The translations under genes and the position numbers were made by a program. From Symsagittifera roscoffensis (taxonomy: Eukaryota; Xenacoelomorpha; Acoela; Convolutidae), in the NCBI RefSeq assembly GCF_963678635.1, contig NC_087062.1, forward strand, positions 83,352,012-83,416,011: a DNA stretch of 64,000 nucleotides, in the 5' to 3' direction. Below are positions 55,830 through 64,000 of this stretch, one piece after another. The notes under the pieces are model-generated. The model saw only the letters and a list, made by a program, of their open reading frames with translations, searched no databases and was not told the origin of the DNA. Each line of letters starts with the position of its first letter. Position 1 is the stretch's first letter.

Positions 55830-56120
55830 CTGTGGGTAGGGGGAGGGCCTCTTTGTGTGGTGTGCTTCGAAAGGCCTCCTAAAAATTTCGAAACAGCACG
55901 CTAATTTTTTTTTGGGCAAAAATTACTGAACAATTTCAATACATGCTAAATTTGAGAAGTGAACGGTCAAAAAAAAAAATTGGTCAAAAATTAGTCAGAA
56001 ACGGCCTTTTTGCCACTTTATCTTACAATTTTTACTGCGGTGCCAAATAATTGCAAATGGGGTTTTTGATCTTTTTGAGAAATCAAAATCGAAAAGAATC
56101 GATTTCTTGGCCCATTTGCG
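55830..56120 (+). repeat. Diverged relative of repeat family R2
   Basis: Follows the R2 order: a GGTCAAAAATT block, a CGGCCTTTTTGCC block, TGCGGTGCCA, GGGGTTTTTGAT and GAGAAATCAAAATCG-like segments. Only loosely similar to 2215-2500 and 58140-58425. Confidence 0.4.
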
Positions 56121-56122
56121 CG

Positions 56123-56123
<1 letters not shown>

Positions 56124-56154
<31 letters not shown>
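56124..56154. repeat. (AT)n microsatellite
   Basis: About fifteen uninterrupted AT dinucleotides. Confidence 0.95.
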
Positions 56155-56158
<4 letters not shown>

Positions 56159-56421
56159 CTATAACGCAGTGATTGATTCTGGCTTCAAAATCATTCCAAA
56201 ATGAACAGATGCGGGCTTTTTACTATAATTATTACTTTTGTTTAAGGAAAAATTATACGTTTTACTTAAATAGTGTGTTAGGATGATATAAAATATTCTG
56301 AAAAAAAAAACAATTTTGTATTAAAGTTTTGTCAATTGCTTATAAATTATATCATAATGATAAGCTTTCAAGCAACATGGAAAAAAACGATTTTAGCAAA
56401 TGTCGAGGCTCTAATTGCATC

Positions 56422-56789
56422 GGTGGCCAGTCAATAAGCAGAATGGTATATAAGCAGAATGTTCTATAAGAGCAGAAAAACTGAAAATTATCAGTTTTGA
56501 TAAGCTAAACGGTAAATTAATTTTCAGAAGTGTCAATAATACCAAAGCAACGAACATTCTATGCATAATTTGAGCAATTTAATCAAGAATTTTAAAAAAA
56601 TTAATCCAAAAAATTTCAGTAAATTAGTCATTTCATGCACAGTTTATTTGTTTTCTGGATATTTTTTGACGATTCTAATAATTGTTTTTATCAATTAGCC
56701 CGTATAAACCATTATAAGTCAATTTTTTTTCTTTTTCTTCTCTTGGACCCATTGTGCACTTGGACCATTCTGCTTATTGCTCCGCCTCC
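56422..56789. mobile_element. MITE with 9-bp target duplication (MULE-like)
   Basis: A 368-bp element flanked by AATTGCATC at 56413-56421 and 56790-56798. The 26-bp termini are inverted repeats matching at 21 positions, sharing CAATAAGCAGAATGGT. The inside has further TAAGCAGAAT copies and no transposase frame. A 9-bp duplication points to the Mutator-like superfamily, but the internal sequence gives no confirmation. Confidence 0.8.
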
Positions 56790-56966
56790 AATTGCATCAA
56801 TTACTCGAACCCATTAATGAACCCAAATAGCAGGTACATTTAGAAGTATATTTGGAGAAAAACTTTTACTTCGTAATTAACTAGTCCAATACATCAAGTT
56901 GTAGAACAGACAAAAAATAAATGTGATGAATTATTCAGGAAATTGAAATGCATCCGTGTCCTTTAC

Positions 56967-57357
56967 CTGGTCCGGTGATCGAGATTTTAGCAGACTGGTT
57001 TTTTAGCATACCAGTTTTTTAGCAGACTCAAAACAGTTAAGCAGTCAAAACGCAACTTCAAACGCGGTATTGGCGATTAGCGATCGCTTGCTCCGCTAGG
57101 CAAACGTGCCTCACGGGCGTCATTGAGCACGTAAATCTATGTTTTGCCGCTTGTTCAGACTATTCTGTTTTTGAAGTTGACAGTTTTGCTTACAAGTCGA
57201 GAAATGATTGTTTTAATTGGGGAAGCTTTACCCAAGACTGAGCGTATTTTTACGTCTGTCAATCAATTATGCGTCAGTTTCGTTGCATTGGTCTGCTAAA
57301 AGACTCATTTTTCACTTTTTATGCTAAAAGATTGGTCTGCTAAACGATCGGTCCCCC
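56967..57357. mobile_element. Fold-back MITE with TTTAGCAGAC terminal motifs
   Basis: The left end carries GGTCCGGTGATCGAG, TTTTAGCAGACTGG, TTTTTTAGCATA, TTTTTTAGCAGACTC. The right end carries the reverse complement series (GTCTGCTAAAAGACTC, TATGCTAAAAGATTGGTCTG, CTAAACGATCGGTCC). No coding frame between. Target duplication not clear. Confidence 0.65.
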
Positions 57358-58139
57358 TTTGTCCATATCGCTTTGTAACAAAAAAAATGTTTAGTGCTTC
57401 AAACTTGAACAGTTATGATACTCGAATAAATTGAAATCAATCTGTTCAATTCTCTTGATCAATCTGTTGTTTTATTTCATTTCTGTTTAATGATTACATT
57501 TCTACTGTTCCGATAAATAAACGTTCTCCTAAATTTACAAAACCTCATTATAGATTTCAAGTTCTTCATTTTTTCTCCCGTTGAGAAATTGATTCTGTTT
57601 GACTGCAATTTTTTGTCTCTTCTGGCATAGGTTTAAATTTCATGTTTATAGGAAGAAAATGTTGGTCAGCGGACCTTGGCCTGAACTGTCAAAATTAAAG
57701 TACATTTTGCGGTCAAAAACAACATCACGGATCGGTAAAACAGTTTTAAATTACCCGATTTTTTTTTCTAAGTTATGGACGACTCAACATGTAGAACCTG
57801 AACTAAAAGTGTACTTGGTCAAAAAATCCACTACATAAGTGTTGAAAAAAAACAAATGTTCAAAAACGCCAATTTTTTTTTAGAAAATGGTGTTTTACAA
57901 AAGCCCTAGCAAAAAAACAAACAGAAATCAAATCTCTGAGGAGAAAAATTAGCAAATAACACAATCTAATTGTAGCTGTATCATTTTAACAAAGCAAATT
58001 TAACCTTTACTCCACTTCAATAATTAAAATGATCTTCTTAGCAAATATTGGGGAGAGGGGGTTTGGGTGTACCCTTGTTCCTCGGGGATTCGACCTTCTG
58101 CCGACCCAAAAAGTCCCCTTTACACTATTTTGAGATATC
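57358..58139. other. Intergenic, no gene recognised
   Basis: The 79-codon plus frame at 57599-57838 has no recognisable domain, lacks an upstream ATG context and looks like chance. Confidence 0.5.
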
Positions 58140-58425
58140 CATTTTTGGCTGACCGACCCTAAATTTTTCTAAGGGCGCTTTTTGTGCGCCGATAAAACGC
58201 GAGTTTTTTGTCAACAGTTTCCAAAAATTGCCTAAAACAACTCTTTTGGCCCTGTTTTTTTTTAATTTTGCCTGCGGTGCAGAAAGTTGATCAAAATGGG
58301 TCTTTATAGTGATTTGGTAGAGCTCAGAAAATCAATTTGGTCAACCTATAAAAAAGGTCAACGAAATTTTCGAATTTTTTTTGGTGATCGCCTCAATCCC
58401 AGATCCGCCCCTGCCAGTGGGACAT
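58140..58425 (+). repeat. Dispersed repeat family R2, copy 2
   Basis: Closest relative of 2215-2500: ACCCTAAATTTTTCTAAG, the GCGCTTTTTGTGCGCC stem, GGTCTTTATAGTGATTT, AGAGCTCAGAAAATCAATTT and AGATCCGCCCCTGCC. Same strand as copy 1. Confidence 0.7.
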
Positions 58426-58970
58426 GATTATAAGCTCATACCGAACTGAAAAAATTACATCAAATGTCCTTTTCTGTCATCTGTAACACAAGGTTTTTTT
58501 AGTTTCTGGCATTCTTATAGTTAAGCATTCCTAAACGCCACTGGTTAAATTACTTGAAATAAGAATTTGTTGAACTTAAAGATTTTGGCATGACTTGATG
58601 CGCGCAGACGAGTAATTACAATTTAAAAACAGTGTCAATTGAAACTGGTGGATCTTCACACGCTCTTTTTTGGACAAAACTTTTCAAAAAGCACCCAAAA
58701 ACGGTTATTGGTCTTCTTCTCACAAAATGACTGCAAGCAAAAATTTTAAAGCAAAAAAGGAATTTTTAATGGTTTCAAGGAAAATAGTCGTCCTAAGAAA
58801 ACTGTCTGTGAAATTTTAAATCTTTTGCTAAATCCGAAACACCCCATTGAGAAAGTTTTTGATCCCTTGCTGTTCGAATTTAGAAAGTTGGTATAACATA
58901 CTTGATTCTATTTGGTTGAAATTACTTCGAGCGAAAAAATTCTTGATTCTCAATAACAACAGAAGCTCAA
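58426..58970. other. Intergenic, nothing recognised
   Basis: AT-rich; no frame or repeat supported. Confidence 0.5.
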
Positions 58971-59275
58971 TTAACAGTTTCGGGCCGTTATTAAGAAAAA
59001 ACCCAAAAGGACTATGAAAAATAACTTTGGCCTCAATGAGGTAAAAATTGTGCTACACATAGACAGCGAACAACTTAGGCTCTGATACTTCGGCTCTGAT
59101 AACTTCGGCTCTGATACCTTCGGCTCTCATACCAAAAAAAAACAGACGCTCAATTAACAGAATTTCGGACCGTTTTTGAGAAAAACCCAAAAAAGGACTA
59201 TGAAAAATATCTTTGACCTTATTGGGGTAATAATTGTTCTACACGTAGACAGCGAACAACTACGGCTCTGATACC
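58971..59275. repeat. Local duplication plus short tandem repeats
   Basis: A roughly 118-bp block (ACAGTTTCGGGCCGTT.. to GACAGCGAACAACTTAGGCT) at 58974-59089 recurs at 59156-59274. Between them are four copies of a 16-17-bp unit, (C)TTCGGCTCTGATAC, at about 59077-59131. The block itself ends in that same unit, so the array probably grew from it. Confidence 0.85.
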
Positions 59276-59653
59276 ATTTCAAACTCAATTGAGGCGAGCT
59301 TTTTGTTCCAAAAAAAAGTGTTACATAACAAAATATACTTTTTGTATTGGAAGTTGCGTGCGGAGGAATGCATAGAAAAAAATGTATTTTTTTTTGTCTC
59401 CAAAGTTTCATTAAAAAATAATCATCTTTGTTTTTTTTTCGTAAACGAACATGCAAGTTGGATTATTCAATGCCCTGTTTTGATTTGAGCAAACCTGATC
59501 AAAGCACTGAAGTGTTTCTCTTGTGAAGGTTTATTTTTTCTCTCGATTGCAAGCCTTTGTTTATATTTATTGGGCTATTTATTATTCATCAATTTGTACG
59601 TCATTACACTAAAGCAACTTCGCAATTCAGATCTCATTTTCAAAACAAGCGAT

Positions 59654-59986
59654 ATGAAGAAAGCAAGTTCATTGAAACAAGAAAGCGATCTTGACTTAAA
59701 TTACAAAGAATTCCGAACAGAAGACGCCAAATCTTTGCAAAATGGCGAAACGGGACAACTGGATATTCAACAGAAAGAAAGCTTTCCTGATAAACACAGG
59801 GGCTGGAAGGTGTTTAAAGGTTTATTGGTGACACTTTGTTTATTTTCATGGCTCTTTTTGGCAATTGGAGGAGTTATTAAATTAACGATGGAGTTGGAGA
59901 GCAATTATCGACAGTCGTATCACAAAATGTACGCAACTGCATTCGAAAATAGATTGGTAAATCATCAAAACATTAAAAATTTCTAA
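59654..59986 (+). CDS. Candidate first exon of a single-pass (type II-like) membrane protein
   Basis: From ATG 59654 the frame encodes about 110 residues. There is a charged, hydrophilic N-terminus of about 55 residues (KKASSLKQESDLDLNYKEF, QNGETGQLDIQQKE), a basic HRGWKVFK stop-transfer-type patch, one hydrophobic segment (GLLVTLCLFSWLFLAIGGVI), then ELESNYRQSYHKMYATAFEN. Charge layout predicts a cytosolic N-terminus. The frame runs to a stop at 59984-59986, but a donor-like TTG/GTAAAT at 59957 could end the exon earlier. Composition is more gene-like than the surroundings. No family recognised and no downstream exon found in the window. Confidence 0.5.
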   Translation: MKKASSLKQESDLDLNYKEFRTEDAKSLQNGETGQLDIQQKESFPDKHRGWKVFKGLLVTLCLFSWLFLAIGGVIKLTMELESNYRQSYHKMYATAFENRLVNHQNIKNF

Positions 59987-60630
59987 CGCGAGTTAATTAA
60001 TCATAGATTATGCTTGTTTAAATTTATAGTTTTGATAACATAATTAATAGAAATAATTAAAATTTCATGGTAAGTTTTTCAAAGACTTTCAAATCTATTT
60101 AAATACAAAACAAAAAGTGAGAATGAACCTTTGGTTGGAACGGAATACAAATGTTGATATTCAATTTCTCCAGTTTTGTCATCATCTGCAGTGGTTTGAG
60201 AAACAAAGTACTTGTCTTGAAAGAAAAAATTTTTTCTAAAACAGTCCGAAAGTTCAGAATCCCTTGACCAATATATGAAACTGCAACTAACGATGACATT
60301 TTTTTTCTAGCATTTGAAAATATTAAAAAGTTATCAGATTTGATTTTTTCCCAAGTTTTTGGTCGCTTTTCGATTAAAATTGAACCTTAATTTCGAGTGT
60401 GACTAAGGCAGAGGAAGCAGTCGTTGTTTTAAATGAGCAGAACAAATCAACCAGCCTAAAAATACGTCATTTGAGTAGAAAATTGCATGACTTTCGTAAT
60501 AATTGCATGAAAAATAAATCATATTCGAGTAAAAGTTCCGCATTTTGGCTGACATAACCTTCAGTTTCAGACTAAAAATTCTTTTGGACCGGCGCTTAAA
60601 GATAGAACCAGTTTGAAACTAGTTATTGTA
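59987..60630. other. Intergenic or intronic, no gene recognised
   Basis: If the membrane-protein exon is spliced, this is its first intron. A 66-codon minus frame (60099-60299) has an ATG but no supporting motif. Confidence 0.45.
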
Positions 60631-61155
60631 CCGACTTTCGATACGAAAGTAACGGAATATTTGTGCTCGGGGTTGGGTTTTTTTTTCTTCAGACAAATTT
60701 CGACTTTTTAACTAGCTATTTTTGACGGAATTTTTTTATATCATTCGAAAAGTATTTTTGTCCTGAGCTCAAATTTGAAAAGATATTTCACCTGTGATCA
60801 TTTTTCGTAAAGTTATGGGGGTTTGAAGATTGCCATTTTGGCCAATTTGGGACAATTAACGCGCGATATATTTCGCGCTATTAACGCGTAAGCGGAGAGT
60901 TAATCCGTCTTAGAAATTGTTCCAAATTAATTAAAAGAAGCTTATTCGCCATAATTGGTTTGTTACAAGGAGCAAAAATTATCCTTTTGTACTTTGTATG
61001 GCCTGTCGGGGGATGATTTTCATAAAAATTACAAATTTAAGAAAAAAAAATTCTTCATTTAATTTTTTCTTACATTTAATTTTGTAATGTTATTACTGCT
61101 TCATAAACCTTAAAAAGCAGTCGGAACATTCAGGGCTTCGCCCTGATACGAGCCG
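60631..61155 (-). repeat. Dispersed repeat family R1, full copy
   Basis: Inverted relative to 30078-30534 and nearly identical in blocks: CGAAAGTAACGGAATATTTG, TTTTTGACGGAATTTTTTTA, CAATTTGGGACAATTAACGC, GCGCGATATATTTCGCGC, and at the end CAGTCGGAACATTCAGGG, CTTCGCCCTGATACGAGCCG. Two inner stems (CAGGGCTTCGCCCTG and GCGCGATATATTTCGCGC) can form hairpins. Confidence 0.85.
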
Positions 61156-63196
61156 ATTTGTTATGATTATATTTTTTTCCCTGTAAAACATTTTTTTTAC
61201 TAACCAATCGTGACCCATGAATAACCGTACTCTAGATTTGTAAATTTGAAACCGTAGTGATATAGAGAAAGAATACTAAAGGTTGAAATCAGTTGCTTTC
61301 CTCTCTCCTTCAACTTCGCAGTGAACCAGTATATGTCTAGATTGAGTCTAGGAAAGATACGAGTAAGAATAGGATTGGTTATAGACTAAGGATTTGAGCG
61401 ATCCGGTGGAAGTTAGATACCATGACAATCCGACGATATACCCTATTCAAAATGGTTCTATGAGAAAGCCATCCTGGATCTGAACTCATCTGTTGCGACC
61501 AGTGAGGCTCGAGCAGACCTACAACTAATTTAGTTTTAGCAAACGGTAAACCAAATAAGAAAAAAGATTTCACCTCTCAATAAGACTCACAAAGCCGAGC
61601 TGATAATAAGACGAGCCTCCATCACAAAGCGACAAAAGCAAATTCTGCATCGCAAAGCAAAATTTGACGGAAACGATGATATCAGATCAGTGAAGTATTT
61701 TTGCTGTATAATATAATAATACTATATTAACTGCATCAATCCGAGCTGTAATTTTAAGACTAATATGTTAGTATCCTGAAAGTTATTCAACCATCAACAC
61801 CAAATAGGCGTCCATTAAAACTCATCTACCTCAAAATTTTAAATCTGCAATGTACTATCTAAAAAATTTTATTCCATCGTTACAAAATCGTTACAAAAAG
61901 AATCAAAATCAAAAAACAAAAAAAAGTTTAAATCTAAATATCATTGCTCATCAGCGTTCATTGACTTCTTGTTTTCTAACTCTTTTTTCTAAAGCATTTA
62001 TTAAAAAGTTATTGAAAAATAAAATCCTATAAAATTTTAATTATTTTTAACTACTTGTAACTATATGTAACAACTATTTCAAGGTTTGTCACTAGTCTGC
62101 TAAAAATTTAATTTTTTAACAACACTTCAGTTAATAAATTTTCAAAACTGAAAACTTTTGATGTCCAGATGTTATATGAAATTATTGAGGTTTGAAAAGC
62201 AACAATTTGGCCAGTTTGACATAATAAACGCGCATTTTTTCTGTTTCATGTTTCATTTGCAAATATAAGAGAATTTTTTTGTGCAAATTTTAAGTAAAAG
62301 AAAAAACAAAAATGAATTGTTTTTTTTTCCTAATTTGCTTGAAAATTTCTAAGCTTAGGGCACAGAAGTTGGCTGCTGTTTTTTTTCAGCTGCTGTTTTT
62401 AGTTGTGGCTTTTAGCTGATTTAAATTCCTACTTCTTCTCAGTTTTGAATTTCAGTTTAAAAAACAAATAAAACATGTGTAGCGCTTGAGTCTTTTATTA
62501 TTTCGTAGCGCTATAATTAAATTTTTTAGTTTGAAGAAAATAGTTTCAGCAAAATCGGAGAAAACGCAAAACTAATAGCTTCTACAACCATTCATTATTC
62601 TAGCAAAAAACAGTTCGGACATGCCTGAATAATCTGATTTCTCTTCGAGGTGCCTGCAGAAGATCAAAAATTATCTCTTTTTTTTACAGTTCGACGTGAC
62701 CGAACAAGAGTTATTGAAGAATTTTGCGGTTGAGAAACGTGATGCGGTTCAGCCAAAAATGAGTTTTTGCGGCTGAGAAAAATATCGTGGCAGATGTTCA
62801 AAAGAAAGTATTTTCGCTGCAAAAGCAAGATTGAGTCTAGACTTGCTCGGCTAGGAAAAAAACATTAATTCAGTAAAAAAAACTTAAAAAACAGAAATTC
62901 AGCAAAGTATAATTTTGTGCCTGAGAAGATCTTAACTTACGAGGCTGAAAAAAATTATCAAGATTGATCTACCGCAAACTGAGATTTTCCTGGCTGGAAA
63001 AAAACCGACGTGACTCAAGAGCAGTAACTCAAAATACTCGCGTCTGGGATCTACTTAACAATCGCCCTCCCTTTGGTATCTACTATAAAATTGCCACCTC
63101 TGTAAACAAAAGCAGTAATTTAGCATTAGAACGGTCTATTTACAATTCAAATTTTTTTTGCATTCTGATTTTTCGATTATTCGACTAAACAAACCT
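61156..63196. other. Intergenic, no gene recognised
   Basis: Short unsupported frames only. From about 62700 a loose GGCTGAGAAAAA-like motif recurs irregularly (62728, 62772, 62941, 62991 and later 63479, 63530). Confidence 0.45.
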
Positions 63197-63243
63197 ACTT
63201 AACAGTTGCCCCCTTTCTTGAAAAATGGGGGCAATTGTTAAGT
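63197..63243. repeat. 17-bp inverted repeat (hairpin)
   Basis: Arms 63197-63213 (ACTTAACAGTTGCCCCC) and 63227-63243 (GGGGGCAATTGTTAAGT) pair with one mismatch around a 13-nt loop. A related ACTTAACAATCGCCC stands at 63053-63067. Confidence 0.85.
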
Positions 63244-63743
63244 AAATCCCGTGTATGAAAAAATGTCGAGAAAGGTGTGGCCGAACTAAACCACTTATTA
63301 CTCATGGACGAAAAACACCAACGCTTCCGAAATTTGTCAACTTGGAATCTACCAGTCGCATACAAAAATCAGCAAAAAAAACACAGTCGAAGACGAAAAA
63401 AAAGTCACATACAAAAATCTGCAGGATAAGAGTTTTTCTACGAAAAAAACTCAACTTCGCCAAGTGAAGATATTCGAGACTCGGAAAAACCGTGGCGACC
63501 GAAATAAAAACAAGTTGAGACTTTCGTTGCTGAGAAAAACCAGCGAAAAAGCAAGCTAGGAATTGAGATCGAAGTTGGTGACATGAATTGAGACTGACAG
63601 TTATTTCAACTGGTAGCTGATCAACGTAGTAATGGAGATTGAACTTGCTGGGGACCACCTAGTAAATAGAAGATATAAATTAAAATGTTACTACATATAA
63701 ACATATATGTAAATAGAATCCGCAAACAAAATGAGGATTTAAT

Positions 63744-63820
63744 TTACAATTTGCGGATTCCACTTACAATTTGCGGATTCCACTCACAATTTGCAAATTC
63801 TACTTACAGTTGTGGATTCC
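63744..63820. repeat. 20-bp tandem repeats
   Basis: Unit TTACAATTTGCGGATTCCAC at 63744, 63764, 63784 (TCACAATTTGCAAATTCTAC) and a degraded fourth at 63804. Looser TGCGGATTCC/TCCGCAAAC-type relatives flank it on both strands from 63715 to 63930. Confidence 0.9.
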
Positions 63821-64000
63821 TCAATAGCTCAAATTAAAGAACAAAAATTCTCTGATCACGACATACAATGTCTTATCATTTGTTTGTGGATTCCACAAAC
63901 TGTTCTGGACTCCGCAAACACAGTTGCGGATAGCGCTAGTTTTCCTAATTTTTGAGCAATTTTAAGCGGTAAACTGTTTTAGGTATTTGTTTGTAAAATT

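Noticed and set aside
30225-60940. One giant Polinton bounded by the inverted R1 copies
   Set aside because: R1 also occurs at 4470 and 53915 outside or inside that span, the enclosed units are tandem fragments, and no target duplication was found. R1 is better treated as a dispersed repeat.
63744-63820. CRISPR-like array
   Set aside because: Repeats of 20 bp are directly adjacent without spacers, and the context is animal DNA.

Overview
The window is animal nuclear DNA: AT-rich, with spliced protein-coding exons and densely packed mobile elements. I cannot name the species. An invertebrate metazoan fits best, because Ty3/gypsy, non-LTR and Maverick/Polinton elements occur together with a low-complexity, multi-exon regulatory-type gene. 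There are no prokaryotic features, so no operons or ribosome-binding sites are called.

Layout. 1-160 is the end of a gypsy-type LTR. 161-7545 is mostly empty intergenic DNA holding copies of two dispersed repeat families (called R1 and R2 here) and a 166-bp fold-back element. 8191-10990 holds four exons of a host gene whose phases all agree; it encodes a Ser/Pro-rich protein ending in a coiled coil, and I do not recognise the family. 12511-19928 is a decayed plus-strand Ty3/gypsy element (zinc knuckle, RT, RNase H, integrase relics) carrying an internal 1.35-kb tandem duplication. 19965-25488 is a much younger minus-strand LTR element with two 556-bp LTRs and a CAAA target-site duplication. 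It has lost most of gag and all of pol but keeps an envelope-like glycoprotein frame and a separate accessory frame. 25493-30077 is intergenic with three copies of a third repeat (R3) and a LINE RT relic. 30342-43323 is a 6.49-kb Maverick/Polinton segment (ATPase, integrase, capsid relics, all minus strand) repeated twice head to tail. 45806-53810 is a second Polinton tandem pair carrying decayed protein-primed DNA polymerase B, a conserved small minus-strand frame and a shared promoter-like region. 54189-64000 is intergenic with two MITEs, local tandem repeats and one candidate first exon of a single-pass membrane protein.

Most interesting point. In the 19965-25488 element a canonical splice donor (GTAAGT) ends a 28-codon frame just before env, and a good acceptor (TTTTAG) lies 16 nt after the env stop codon. 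Both are phase 0. Splicing would remove env exactly and join two acidic-leucine frames into one accessory protein with a nuclear-export-like leucine stretch, a basic patch and a C-terminal coiled coil. This resembles the layout of two-exon regulatory genes of complex retroviruses, here inside an LTR retrotransposon. The claim rests on sequence reading only.

The Polinton and gypsy genes are broken by stops, frameshifts and loss of catalytic residues, and should be read as relics rather than active genes.
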